Shown: piece after piece, positions 32,099 to 44,278 of the stretch | How positions within the stretch are numbered: the stretch's first letter is position 1 | How the letters are laid out: each line of letters opens with the position of its first letter | DNA from: Paratrimastix pyriformis | Taxonomy: Eukaryota; Preaxostyla; Paratrimastigidae | Length of the DNA: 64,000 nt | Reading direction: 5' to 3' | Assembly: GCA_027972325.1 (NCBI GenBank) | Contig: JAPMOS010000028.1 | Coordinates: forward strand, 1-64,000 | Notes under the pieces: model-generated | What the model was told of the DNA's origin: nothing | Databases searched by the model: none | The model's input: only the letters and a program-made list of their open reading frames with translations | Position numbers and translations under genes: made by a program

Positions 32099-32186
32099 TC
32101 AGACGCCCCCGATCCCGGAAGGAGCAATGTGTGCGTGCGTGCGTGCGTGCGTGCGCGTGGGTGGGGGTGGGGGTGGGGGTGGGGGT

Positions 32187-32237
<51 letters not shown>

Positions 32238-33481
32238 TCAGCAACGCCCGGGCGGCGGGTCAGGCGGATGATGCGGATAGGGTCGCACTGGTACCCCGGG
32301 TCCTGCATCTCGGCCGGGAGCTCCTCCACCCGGAAGGGGCCCCGCACCTCCTCCAGGAACCACCGCTCCACGTCTGCCCGCCCCCAGGGCAGAAAGAGCG
32401 TGGGGAGGTGAGCCGTGCCGCTGGGGGGGGGGGGGGGGGGGGGGTCAGCAGGGCCGGACGGACCCTTCCAGCGGCGCTCGTAGCAGAGGTAGATGACCGT
32501 CCGCGGGTTGGCCCGGGGGTCGCTGACATCCAGCAGGGCCCGGATCAGGTGCGGGAAGTGCTGCACCTCGTAGACAATGTCCGTTCTGGGCACGGCAGGG
32601 TTGGAGGTCGGGGGAGGGTCGGGGGTGATGGGCGATGGGAGCCCATGGGGCGAGAGTCCGAATCGATGGGGGGTGGGGGGGGGGGGGGGGGGGGGGGGGG
32701 GCGGACCCAATGACCACGTCGAAGCCGCCCTGGCTCATGGCCTCTTGCATGCACGGGTCGGCGGGGGCGGGTCCTCCTCGGTGGGGACGGTGGTGATCTC
32801 CAGCCCCCAGCAGCCTCCTCGGCGCAGGGCGCCCCTGGCCGTCCCCGTGCAGGTCGGAGCCCCACCAGTAGGGGCAGGCCGGGCCAGGCCGCGGCGGCCG
32901 GGGAACTGCTCCTCGAAGCGGCCCACGTTCCTGCCCCCGGGCCGAGCCACCCATACGAGACAAAGGCAGCCGTCCAGCGCATGCACCATGAAAAGTCCAG
33001 GGGGGGGGTGGGGGTGGGGGGGGGGGGGGTGGGGGTGGGGGCAGAAGAAGGAATGAGTGCACAGCCGACCGGCGCAAGACGGGGAGGACGTCCCCCAATT
33101 CGGTCAGGATGGCCTGGCAGCCCATCCAGGCGCTGACCAAGCCCGCAAGCCCCGTGCCGGCCCCCAGCTCGAGCACCCGGCAGGGCCGCCCGGCCCGGGC
33201 AGGGAGCAGCTCCGGGTGGCGGAGCAAAAACCGGGAAAACACAATGGCTGCATCCCAGACACATGTTACGGTGCTCTCATCCTGCAGAGAAATTACGCGA
33301 TGACGTCACAGGACGCCTGATATCCAGACCTGGATGATTTCGAGATGCTCATCCGGGGTGAGGGGAAATGAATAGGCATCGACGAATCGCTCCTGTCGAG
33401 GGATGTGAGGGACATTTCACACGTGTGTCGAACCTTGTGAGTCAAGGCATTCCGTCGCCAGGCAGGAGGTGCCGTCGACAT
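32099..33481 (-). CDS. METTL21-like protein lysine methyltransferase
   Basis: Seven-beta-strand SAM-dependent methyltransferase of the METTL21/VCPKMT/EEF-KMT group, which methylates lysines on chaperones and elongation factors. Exon 1 (MSTAPPAWRRNALTHK, start 33481) and two short introns (gttcga...cgacag, 41 bp; gtctgg...ctgcag, 48 bp) lead to RFVDAYSFPLTPDEHLEI, then STVTCVWDAAIVFSRFLL. SAM motif I is LELGAGTGLAGL, and the post-I segment GCQAILTELGDVLPVL follows. FDVVIGS splices to DIVYEVQHFPHLIRALL, the usual D-I-V-Y motif, and TVIYLCYERR precedes the last exon (VERWFLEEVRGPFRVEEL to IRIIRLTRRPGVAEA). The final frame enters a 52-base homopolymer (Pro) and stops at 32099; real termination or another intron there is uncertain. 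Four long G runs (C in gene sense) lie in or beside its introns. Confidence 0.83.
32184..32235. repeat. 52-base poly-G tract
   Basis: Uninterrupted G run, the longest homopolymer in the window, preceded by GGGGGT repeats. It lies at the 3' end of the METTL21-like gene. Shorter runs occur at 32427-32443, 32676-32701 and 33000-33030. Confidence 0.93.
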
Positions 33482-33685
33482 CGTCTTCCCGCGAGGTACT
33501 GTCAGCAGGTGCACAGAATGCGGCCACCCCACGCACACTACTCCTCACTGCCCTGTCAGAAACTCTCAAAAAAAGACGTTTCAGCGACAATGCCAAGGAG
33601 ACAGATATCTCTTAAAATCATCGGAGGCGAGGAGGAGCACAATGTGATGCAGGAATCGTCATGGGGTCACATGATGGACTGAAGC

Positions 33686-36159
33686 TCATGGCAATCCGGC
33701 AGGCTCGGGCCTGGATCGCTTGCCCGGGTCGAGGGCTGCCGGCAGGGGGCCCTCGGGGACCCGTTTGCGGGGGCCCGCGGCGGCCTCGTCGGAGCAGTCC
33801 ATCAGGATCTCCTCCTCGGCCCCGGGGCCAGCCACCCCGCCGGGCCTGGGCCCTGGCAGGGGCAGGGGCTGCTGAGGGGAGAGCTGCTGGGACGGGGGCT
33901 GCTGGGGCTGGGGCGGCGAGGGCGTCGCGAGCTGGGGCCCCTGGGCCAGGCCGGGTGGCAGCAGGGCCAGCAGCTGCTGGGTGAGCGTGCCGCTGGGCCC
34001 CATGGCGGCCTGCGGCCCGGCGATCGGCTGTGGGTGGGTGGTGGGGCTCATGCCCAGGCCCATGCCCATGCCCAGGCCCAGGCCCATGTTGGCCCCGAGG
34101 AGCCCCATGGGGGGCGGGGGCAGGACGCCCATCGGCGGGCCGCCCGGGGGCTGCTGCTGGCGGGCCTGCTGGAGGAGGGCCATCATCTGGGCGAAGGCCG
34201 GGTTGGGGCCGCTCGGCCCGGGGGGCTGTGTTCGGAACCAGGCTCCGGGCGAGGCTGCCAGGTTGGCGGTCTGGGGTCCCATGGTCATGGTCATGGGCAT
34301 GGGGGGCGGCAACCCGGGCATCAGCGTCGCGTAGTGGGGGGCGCCGCCGGGGCTGGGCAGGCCCGTCCCCGTGGGCAGCCCCGTGGGGGGCGTGGGGGGC
34401 ACCGGTCCGGGGATGGTGGGCGAGTACTGCAGCCCCGCCAACGGATGAGGCGGGCCCTGCTGGGGGGTGCCGGGGGGCGCCAAGAGGGCAGCCAGCGAGG
34501 GCGGCTCGGTGGCTGGGGGCGGGGGCGGGGGGCTCGGCGGCTGGGGGGGCGGGAAGGACGGAGGCGGCGGGACGACGGAGGGCAGCTCGGTGGGGGTCTG
34601 GGGGCTGTCGGGCGGGGCCTGCTCCTCGCCCAGCAGGGCCAAGTCGGCCAGGTCGTCAGCGCTCAGGGGCCCCGGCCCCGGGGCTGCCGGCTGGTCGGAC
34701 AGGGGCGACAGAGGCACCCTGCTTGGGGTCGGCCCCTCCGGCGCGCGCCGCTGGGATGGCGTCGGCTCGGACGGTGGCGGCAGGGATGGGGGCGGCTGGG
34801 ACGGCGTGGCTGCCGGGCTGCCGGTGGGAGCGGGCTTCTTGGCCGATGGCGGGATGAGGCTCTGCAGCCGTCGGCCCGCAACCCCATGGACAGCCCACAA
34901 CAAGTCCATCCCAGTTGGGAAGGCATAAGGGGAGGATGAGTGGGGTGGGTGGGTGGGAGGGATCGCGGCGGCACGGAGGCGGCACGGACGAAGCTCTCCT
35001 GGGCGATGAGGGCCTTCTCGATGAGCTGGGCGCACTCCTTCAGGCGCCGGGTGAGGTCGGCCAGGGCGCCCTCCTGAGCCTCGAGGCCCTCCGAGAGCAG
35101 CCCCACAAGCCGGTTCCGCTGGGCGATGCCCGCTTCCAGCACGCCCCGCTGCTCCCGCAGGGCCGCCAGAGCTGCCCGCACTTGGCCCGCTACGCCCCCA
35201 ACAAGCATACAGGCGCGCATCGCGACGGAGCCCCACCATGAGCCGGCGGTCGCATGGCAGGCCGGGGGCCCGAGGGCGAGGGTGAGGGCGTGGCACGACA
35301 GGACAGACAGTCCTCGAGCTCGCCCTGGAAGAGACCCGCAGGGAAGCGGGCCACCCGGTCGTTGGCGAGGGCCTCCCGGACCGTGTTGGCGTCGACCTCC
35401 ACCAGGGCCTGCACAAGCGGGTTGTCCGACTGCGCCCCGACCCCGACCCCGCGAGATGAGGGATCAACTGGGGGGGCGGTCGGTAGACCTTGGTGATCGA
35501 TGCCGGGAGGACCTCGGGCTTGGGCGAGAGCAGCTCGGGCTCATACTCACTCCCTGGGCGGGGCACCGCGGCCGGAACGCCCTGGCCGTGGACATCCTGC
35601 CGGTGGTGATCACAGCGTCATGAAAAATCGAGCCCGCAGAGGCATCCCCCCACCCCCCCCCCCCCCCCCCCCCCCCTCCACCCCCCTCCGCCACCCCCGC
35701 ACCCCCCTCCGCCAGACCGTCAGCGCCTGTGAGAAGCGGGTGAGGAGATGCTCGGGGTACAGGTGCCGGTCCTCCCAGATCTTCAGGATCCGCGCGGCGG
35801 AGGCAGCCAGCCCGGGATCGCGCCGAGTGGCTTGGGCAAAGTGTTGGAAGCAACTCTCAAGAATTTTCGAGAAGGCATTCAGGAAGTCTTCGGTTTTTTT
35901 GCGGGACGTTTGCAAAATGTCATTGGCCAGATTCAGCAGAGTCAACTTCTTTTTAGGGTCTGAAGTTCGCATAAATTCATCGCGCCATACATTTGCACTC
36001 GTGGCCGCATACCTCTTATGGTACAAAACCCAGAGAGAGAGGGCTACAAGAATAGGTGTGCCAATAAAGATGCGCGCAGTCCAGACTTTGAATGGAGGGT
36101 TGGGTATTGGTCAGATGGCGTAATTTTTCCTGATAGCCTTCTGTAGTAAACGACGCCAT
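33686..36159 (-). CDS. RPRD1/Rtt103-like CID protein
   Basis: CID proteins of this group bind the phosphorylated C-terminal domain of RNA polymerase II and act in transcription termination and CTD dephosphorylation. The start is at 36159. MASFTTEGYQEKLRHL is followed by SIQ, and splicing (gtctgg...cttgtag) gives SIQTLSLWVLYHKRYAATSA, a close match to the RPRD1 second helix. DPKKKLTLLNLANDILQTSR and ARILKIWEDRHLYPEHLL complete the CID. Later exons encode NPLVQALVEVDANTVREAL and a coiled coil (about 35020-35190, EAQEGALADLTRRLKECAQ). A long Pro/Gln/Met-rich disordered tail ends PGKRSRPEPAGLP at 33686; RPRD1 proteins also have the C-terminal coil but no such tail. A 25-base C tract lies at 35648-35672 in an intron. 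It is tandem with the METTL21-like gene (204 bp) and downstream of the F-box/WD gene (159 bp). Confidence 0.87.
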
Positions 36160-36318
36160 GAGGGGGTCGCCCTGGGCCTGGCAAAGAAGTGCACAGGGAA
36201 AATTTTGCCACCTTCCCCGCAGGCGAGGAAAATAAATTCCTTCCGATTTTGCAATTTTGCAGGGCCTGATCGATGTCCCCTGCCAAAAATCCACCGAGAA
36301 GTCCATTTTATGGAACAC

Positions 36319-39300
36319 TTAGAAGATGACCGGCGAAAAATCCCAAAGGCGAATGGAGTCATCGGCAGATCCGCTCACCACCTATCAAGAAACGGCCAGG
36401 CGCCTCGTCGGCGAAAACTACTTCGGTCCAGACCATGGTATCTGTGAGGAGGATGCTCTCCACACGCTCTTTGTGGCCCACCAGCCGGATGAAAGGCCCC
36501 TTCGGTGGGGGCTGCTCCTCGCTCCTGCTTCCTGCGCCAGCTGCGGCGGGCCCTCGGGCGGCACGAGCTCGACCCCGTGCGCCACCACGGCCGGCCCGGC
36601 CCCCAACTCTCCCACCCGCAGCCGTGTCCGCAGATGGCAGATGTCGCAAATCGAGGATGCAGAGAGATCCGTCGTCGGAGCCCGTCACGAGACGTTCCCC
36701 GCAGAGGTCCATTGCCCCGATGCCGCCGCGGTGGGGATGGGATAACATGAGCCGGTCAGGTGCTCGAGGATCCCTGCGAGAAGGAGTTCGTGGCGTCTGG
36801 GGAAAAGGAGCCGGCGAAACAGACCAAAAGGAGAGACGCCCGTCACGATGGCCGCAGATGATCTGGCTTGCGGTCCGGACAAAGGTCCACGCGGGGCAGT
36901 GTTGCTCATAATCTCGGACCACCTCCCGTCGCGCCACGTCCCAGTGTAACAGGTGGCCATCCTGCCCGCACGAGAGCGCCGTCCCTTGTGCCTCGAAGGG
37001 GTCCCAGGCCACCTTGAAACCACTGGGGGAGGGGGGGGGGGGGGGGGGGGGGGGCTGTGAGCAGCAGCAGCATCATCATCGGCGGGATGAAGTCGGGGCG
37101 GGATGAAGTCGGGGCGGGATGAAGTCGGGGCGGGGCGGGGGGCGGGGGGGGGGGGTGGGGGGGGGGGGGGGGGGACCAGACGTGGGTGTGTCCGTACAGG
37201 TTGGCCACCCGGCGGCAGCGGGGCTTGCCAAAGACGCGCCGCGCCCGATCGCCACCTCCTCCGAGACCGTCCTCATCGCAGGACGCACCATCCTCCTCCT
37301 CCTCCTCCTCCTCTCCGCGGTCAGCATCATCCCAGCCGCCGAAGACGCTGCTGCACACATCGTCGTACTCATCCTCGATCCTCTCGGCGGGCTGCGAGCG
37401 AGAAGAAGGCGTGGAGCCTCTGCCCCCTCCCCGGGTGCCCTCATTAGGGGAGGTCGAACGGGGCAGGTCGGACGGCAACGGCAGGGAAGGAGGGATGGTC
37501 TCCCGCCGGGGCTGTGGGGCCGCCATGGTGGTCTCCCTGCCGACCCCGGCAGCAACCTCGGGCGAGGCGACACCGGGAGGTTGCAATGGCCTGGCGGGGG
37601 CGGAATCAACGGGAAGGCCAGTGCGACCGGGGATCCTGGCGGCAGGCAGGTCGGTTTCCTCCACCAGGGACGACCAGGGGAGGGGCGGCATCGAGTAGGA
37701 ACTGACCAACGCAGGGGGTGTCGGTCCACGACGTGATGGCGACGGCGAGGCGGCGACAGTGGGGCGAGAGGGCCTTGGGCCACCGAGAGGGCTCCAAGGC
37801 AGGAGGGGCGGCAGTGGGGGGGCCTGGGGAGAGGCGGGTGGGACCGACGGGGCCTCGGAAGCAGGAATCGGCAGGGAAGGGGGAGAGACTGCACGAAGGA
37901 GTCGTCGTCGTCGCCGTGTCCCAGCCTGCGGCCGCCTTGCTCCATCCAGGCTGAGGGTGAAGCGGCCATCATTGGGGGCGTCGAGAGAACCGTGCCCTGA
38001 CTGCGGGAGGCGGAGCCAGGCGGGGGGGTCGCGGGCGGCCGGCACGTGCCAAAACGCATCCGCCACGGGACAGCCCCGACGGGTTCGTGCTGCGTGTGGG
38101 TGACCGCGGAAACGGGAGAAGGCGACGTGCGAAAAGTCATCACACAATCGCGGATAATGGCTGGCGTACCCGTGGCTGCCCCGGAGATGGGCGCACTACT
38201 CTGCCGTGGGACCGATGGGGTGGAGGAGGCAGAGAAAGCCTGGGCGGTCCCGTCGCGGGGTGAGTGGGCGAGACTTTCGGCGAGCTCGGCCGCCTCCTCG
38301 CTGGCTTCGGTCCGGGTTCGCCACGCTTCGTAGTCGGCCTCGTAGTCGGCCGTGTTGGCGGCCGCCGCGTCCACATCCGATTCGCTGGCTGCCCGCGGGA
38401 CTTGGGGCGCCCCGGCCGTCTGGGGGCCCCTGGAGGAGCGGATCGGGCCCAGGGACGGAGCGCGGTCCGGTGAGGACCGGGATCGAGACGCTGTCGCGGG
38501 TGTGGGCTCTGTGGCGGGACTGAGGTCAAAGAGAGAGATGGCCCCGCCGCCACCGCCACCCCCGCCAACCAAAAGGGCGTCCCGGGTGGGCGAGTAGTCC
38601 AGGGTGCAGATTGAAGAGAACTGCGTCCGCACAGTGAGAGCAGGCGGATGGAAATTGGTTGGTCCTTGCCGACCTCTGGCGGGAACGCCGGTGTAAAAGG
38701 TGAGCCGCCGCGAGTTTCTTCGGGGCAGACCCGAGACCGGCAGGAGTGAAGCAGGGGGGCGGGGTCGGACTCTCGGCCGTCTCGATGGTCTTGGGCGAGT
38801 GTTGTGGGGTGGCTGCCACCGCCAGGCCCGCGAAAGTTGGCTGGGGCATCGGTCGGGGAAATTGGTCCCCTCCCGCCCGGAGCATGGCCGGCCAGGAGGT
38901 CTGGGCGCTGGTGTAGAGTTTCAGATACCCGTCGGTGCAGCCGATGATCAGGCGGGACGGGTCGACGTGCATGGCCGAGATTGGGGAGGGGCGAATGTCG
39001 CGAAGGATTCGCAGACAACGACCGGTGGCAGAATCCCACACCTTGACCACTCCGCTCTCGCCCCCGCTCACCAGAAAGCCCGAGCAGGACCGAAGCGCCG
39101 TGACACTCCCTGTGGGCCACAGAAGGTTCGTCAGTGAAAAGGATGAGAAAAAGAGACGCGGTGCGCACACAGACCAGCGTGCGATTCAATCTTGGAGACA
39201 CGACAGCGCCCCTCGGCCCAGCGGCGAGCCGAGACAACCTGGTTCTGGTACGAGCGCCGGAACGAAAAGCTCTGTGGATCTAAGAGCCTCCTTAAGGAAT

Positions 39301-39490
39301 TAGCCGGCAAAACGCTCAGATCAAAGCCGGCGCCAATCGCCAGCATGTGCCATAGCTCATCGCATCTGCACAGTTCGTGGAAGCGGCGATCAAGAAAAGC
39401 CACACGCGAACAAATCGAAACTGGGTCCAGGAATGTCAGGATGAGCAAAACAATGTCGTCGGGGAGGATGTCCCAGAGCATCGTCGCCAT
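36319..39490 (-). CDS. F-box / WD40 repeat protein
   Basis: Probable substrate receptor of an SCF ubiquitin ligase. The start at 39490 gives MATMLWDILPDDIVLLILTF and LDPVSICSRVAFLDRRFHEL, an N-terminal F-box (about residues 5-48). WD40 blades follow: GSVTALRSCSGFLVSGGESG with VVKVWDSATG (about 39100), AMHVDPSRLIIGCTDGYLKL (38950), FSSICTLDYSPTRDALLVGG (38610), then a long Ser/Pro/Ala-rich insertion (about 38500-37200), VAWDPFEAQGTALSCGQDGH (37010), GAMDLCGERLVTGSDDGSLC (36700) and a final blade completed across a 40-bp intron (gtagtt...gatag) as VVSGSADDSIRLWDF. It stops at 36319. The unusually long disordered insertion between blades distinguishes it from FBXW7-type proteins. Two poly-G tracts (37022-37053, 37141-37174) are intronic. 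It diverges from the CslA-like gene, with 131 bp between starts. Confidence 0.85.
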
Positions 39491-39621
39491 TGACTTGCGG
39501 TGTTCCGGCTGCCTGCCTTAGTCGAGGGTCCCCTCGGGAACTGGTGCAATGTAAAACAATTTGTGTCAAAGACCCACCTTCGTTTATTCCTGGGTGGACG
39601 ACTTTCTTCCAATCCACTGAC

Positions 39622-42600
39622 ATGAAATGCTCGATTTTTCATTTCATCCCCATTTTCGTACTGGTTTTGCTGGTGGGGGCGAGCGAATCTGAAGTCCCCG
39701 TGATTCTCTTTTTCTCTCCTCCCCACTATTCCACCAACACAACATCTGTTCTCTTTCGGTTCGAAGATCATTTGCCGTCTTATGACATTTGGTGCAAAAT
39801 CTCCTTCGTCTGTGGGTTTTTGACCACCTTTTTCTTGTCACTTGTTGCCCCTTCAGTTGACACGAAGCGGAGCATACTATTCAGCCCTTCTCCGTGGTTC
39901 CCCAATCGACGGTTTGCCCCTGTTCTTTATTTCTCCTGCACCATCCTTCAACCACAGCGGAGACTGTTGAGTGTCCCTTCGAAAGCATTGGGATCCTGGA
40001 GATCGGACGCAACGAGGGCTGTCTGCTTAGATTATTGCACATCCTCTCTTCCGATTGTTCATTCGCCCTTTTTTCAATATATCAGGCAACTTTGCGGTGG
40101 CAGTTTCACTGGATGGCGGCACCACCTTTAGCGACCCCGTTGCGGTAGAACCGGTTCCGGCCGTTGTTTCCTTGGGTCTCTGTGTGGGTGGCATCCTGGG
40201 CGCCACTTGTGTCATGTGGGCCATCTACGATTGGCTCCAGTGCTGCATCCACACCCGAGATCGCCGCAGGGGCGCAGCCAAAACACGGGGCTCGCCCGCT
40301 GGTGGGTCCAAAACAGCCATGACCCGTTTGGTGCCCATGACGACGGGCGAAGATGCAGCCAGCCATCGATTGCGCTCACGTTCAGCCATGCTCTCCCCGA
40401 GCGTGGTCCACTGGGTCCGCACCGCGTCTGATTGCTCCCCTCGGTGATGCGGCCTCCGCTTGCAGATCGTTGTCGGCACCGTGGGCCTGGTCGCCCTGGT
40501 GGTGGGCCTCCTCTGGCCGCTGGGCTTCTACGTGGTGACCGAGGTCATCTGCGGGGTCTACGCCCTGTACTACATCGCCCAGTGCATCCTCTTCTGGGTC
40601 GCCGCCCTGGCCGCCCGCCGGAACCCCTTCGCCCGGCCGCCTTCGGTCCCTGTGCCGCCCCCGCCACGCCGAGAATCGGCCTCGAGCCCCCCGCCCGCCA
40701 TGCCGCACCTGCCGAGCTCGCCCCAGATCCTGGAGCCCGCCCCGGCGGTGACCTCCTCGGGCGGGGCCTCCCCGCAGACCTCCAGCCTGGTCGAGCTGCC
40801 GCCCGTCCCCGACCAGCCCGTGCTGAGCCCCCTCGGGTCGCCGTCCCCCAAGGATGGCCTCCTGCGGTCCCATTCGTCCATCAGCCCCCGCCCCCGGCCC
40901 GAGGGTGCCATGCTCGTGCAGCGGGGCTCACCTTCGGTCGGCCAGCTGGTGCCCCCAACGAACGGTCTGCACCGCTCCTCCGCATCTCCGCATCTGCTCG
41001 GGTCGTCCCCCCGTGCTCACACCTCCCTGACGCCTCTTCGTGGCTGCCCTTTCGTGCCCTCTCACCCCCCCGCTCAGTGCTCGTCAAGAGCGTCCATCCC
41101 CCTTCTGGCGACGGGGCGGCCGGGGACGCCGAGGCCGTGATGACGGCCATGCCGCCCGACCAGCTCCAGCCGGGCGTCCCCATCGACCCGGCCGTCCCCG
41201 CCCCGGCCATGGCCCCCGTCCCGGCCCCCGTCCGCTCGCCGGGCATGCTCGCCATCAAGCCCCTCTCCCCCGGTCTGCCGCTGCCCGGCTTGGTTCGCAA
41301 CACGCGGCTTCCCTCGACCCTTCCCTCGCCGCCCCTGCAGAGCCGACCGTCACGGTGGTCCTGTCGCTGCACGAGGAGCCCATCGGGGAGGTGCGGGCCC
41401 TGCTGCAGGAGGTGGTCGACCTGGACTTCCCCACGGAGCGCCTCACGGTCCGCCAGCACGGGCTCCCCGGCACCCACCTCGCCGGCAGCAGCACCCTCCA
41501 TACAGATGCAGAGGCAGCCGCTTCTCCTGCTCGCCCTTCCCCTGCCCTCCTTGGGTTTGCCCTCGATGATCTTCACCCATGCCCTCCCGGCCCGGCCCGG
41601 CAGGTGCACGTCTGCGACGCCAGCGAAGACTCGGTGGCCCTCAACTCGGTCGAGAGCGCCATCGCCAGCGCCGCCCAGAAGCGCCCCGGGCTCCGGATGG
41701 TGCACATGGGCGTCCCGGCGGGCCACCTGGGGGCCCTGCAGGCCTCCCTCGACCGCTCCGCCAGCGATACCCTCTTCTTGGTGCGCCCCGGGACGGGCCT
41801 CCACCCCGACACGCTCATGCACGCCATCCTGGCCATCGAGTCGCGGCCCAAGGTCCGCGGGCCCGCCGTCCCCCAGCCCCCATCCCCTCGCCGCTCCGAC
41901 TGGCACCGATCGACGACGCATTCCCCGGGGGGATGCACACCCACAGGTGGGTTGCGTCCAGTGCGGCCTGATCGCCGCCAACCGGAAGGCCACCCCCTTC
42001 ACCAGGCTCGTGGCCCTGGCCTGCGACCTGGGGCGGCTCCTGCAGGGCGTCAACTCGCAGTTCCAGGGGGGCCCCGTGCTCTTCCAGGGCACGGCCTCCC
42101 TCTGGCGGGCCGACCTGCTCCATGAGCTGGGCTGGTCGCACCGCGTCCTTGCCGACGGCGCCGAGCTCAGCTACCGGTCCGTCCCAGCCGTGTTGCCGGG
42201 TAGCCTCCATCGACCGGGTCGCCATCGACGCTGCTGCCCATGGCACCGCACCCACCGATCGGATCTGGATCCTCTGCTTCTGCTTCTGCTTCTGCTTCTG
42301 CTTCTGCTTCTGCTTCTGCTTCTGCTTCTGCTTCTGCTTCTGCTTCTGCTCTCCTCTGGCTGGCTTTGGGCGGTGGCACTCCATCAACGGGGCCAGAGCG
42401 CAGATCCTCGGGTGGACGCTGCTGGCCCTGCCCGAGGAGGGCTGCCCGGTGCGCTTGAGGACGAGCATCGCCCGGTTCGAGAAGGCCGCCTCGCGGCACT
42501 GCTTCGGGCTGGGCCAGGTGGCGGCCGAGGTGGAGGGGCCCCTGTGGACCAAGCTCACCCTGGGCCTCTGGCGCCGGGTGGGCTTCTTCCTGGCGGCCCA

Positions 42601-43841
42601 CTCTTGGATGCTCTTCCTGATGCCCCTCGCCGTCCAGGTCCGGATGCCCATGCGGACCCTCGCCCTCGCGCAGCCTCCCCTGCCTTCCTTTCGCGCCGTG
42701 TCTCTCGGGCCACCCAGGGTTCATCTTCACTTTCCTTTTGCGCCCATTGCACGTCACCACTGCATGACCCATGGGCTGCCCGCAGCTGCTGCAGGCCCGG
42801 CTGGCCACCACCCTCGCGGGGCCCCTGGCCATGGAGTGCTGTTCGTGGCTCGGGTCCTCCTTGGTCGTGGCCGTGCTTGCCTGCCTCGCCAGCCCTCAGG
42901 TCTGTCACCGCTCGCCTCGCCACCCCTCATTTATATCCCCTCCCCCACTTGCCTGCCTTCACTTGGTCTGTGCCTAGCTCGTGCGGGGGGCCTGGGTGGC
43001 GCTGCTGTTCGAGGTTCCCCTCATGCTGTGGGTGTGGCCCGCCGTGCTGCTCCGGCTGGGCCTGGCCGCCTCCCTTGGCTTCGCCCTGGGCCCCAGCGCC
43101 CGCTTCCCCGGCGGCATGGTCGGTACGATGGCCGGCCCGGCTCGCCCCACCCGATCAGAACACCCGCCACCGCAAACCCCATTCTTCTTCTTCTTCTTCT
43201 TCTTCTTCTTCTCCTCCTCCTCCTGGCTGGCGCAGCACCCGGTTCCGCTCTCGCGGACCATGTGGCTGGAGCCGCTCCTGGCGGGCGTCCTGCTGACGGT
43301 GGGCGGGTACCGTGTCGCCGTCTCGGGAGCCCACTGGGGCGACCTCTGGGGCCTGCTCTACCTGACGGGCTCGCTGCTGACGCTCTTCGTCTGGCGCCTC
43401 CTCCAAAGTGCCTCCCCCGACAAGGCTGGTGGGGCTCGTTCGGCCCCTTCGCGCGCGCCCGGTGCCTCTCCTTCTGCATCAGCCCTCCGCCCCACCGACG
43501 GGTTGTCTGCTGAGGTCCCCTCGCGGTCCCCGCCCGGCGCGGCCTCTGGGGGCAGCTCGCGGAAGTCCAAGAAGAGCCCCCGCTCCGCCCCCGGCCAGAA
43601 GAAGGCCGAGCGGTCCCCCGGCGGCGCCCCTGCCGTGCCTGCTGGGCCGATCCCGAAGGGCCCCGCCCCGGCGGGCAGCCTGACCACCCCCGAGCAGATG
43701 CGGCGCCTCTCCAAGCACCCCGTCGAGCTGCCCATCGCCTCCGCCGCTCCGGCCGCTGCCCCCGCGAACGGCGGCACCGTCTCCGTGGGGGCCGCCACCA
43801 CCACCTCACCCATCGACAGCGACGTCGTGCTCGTGTCATGA
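39622..43841 (+). CDS. CslA-like GT2 family protein, catalytic motifs degenerate
   Basis: Type I or multi-pass membrane protein with a family-2 glycosyltransferase fold. The start at 39622 gives a signal peptide (MKCSIFHFIPIFVLVLLVGA). An ectodomain assembled over introns (gtctgt, gttgag donors) includes GDCNFAVAVSLDGGTTFSDP, an IPT-like strand pattern. A TM segment (VVSLGLCVGGILGATCVMWA), another hydrophobic pair near 40465-40610, and a Pro-rich linker follow. The GT2 region has TVTVVLSLHEEP, VHVCDASEDSV, VGCVQCGLIAANRKATPFTR, VLFQGTASLWRADLLHELGW and ILGWTLLALPEEGCPV, aligning to plant-type CslA mannan synthases, then C-terminal TM helices to about 43430 and a Ser/Pro tail. The DxD position reads VRPGTGL, the EDxD position LADGAELS, and QxxRW reads KAASRHC, so activity is doubtful. 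A GCTTCT array (42270-42350) and TTC run (43184-43215) are intronic. Confidence 0.7.
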
Positions 43842-44278
43842 GGCCGCTACCCAGGCATGGCCCTCTCTTGTTCTGGCTTCCGGCAGTTGCCCCGTTGTCC
43901 CCGGGCCAACACGTCGGTTTTCCCTGCATTTCCCCTTCTCCCCTCCCCTCTTTCTTCGTTCTTCTCCGGCAAGAAAGTACATGACAGGCTGTAAAAAGAG
44001 AAGAGGAGAGGAGGAGTGTGTCGGAAGAAACAAGAACGGGTCAGAGAAGAGGAAAGGGTTTGACAGCCCGCGGGGTCATTTTCCAGGGGTTTGTCCACTT
44101 TTTCCAAGAAAAACACAACGAACCATCACGCGGCCGGAGGTTTGTCGAAACTCTCCGCTCAGAGTCATCTATTTCTAACATTGGTTTTATTATTGGCATT
44201 CTCGAAGGCCCAGAGGCCGATCCGGTCGAGGGAGCCCCATCGCCCTGGGTCATCCCTCAGGACTATTGCGAACCGGCA
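43842..44278. other. Intergenic region, AT-richer
   Basis: About 437 bp between two tandem plus-strand genes. It is clearly less GC-rich than the flanking coding sequence, with no conserved ORF or repeat that I can identify. It should hold the 3' UTR of the CslA-like gene and the promoter or a possible 5' non-coding exon of the next gene: the frame upstream of the 44279 ATG stays open without an ATG. Confidence 0.5.
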
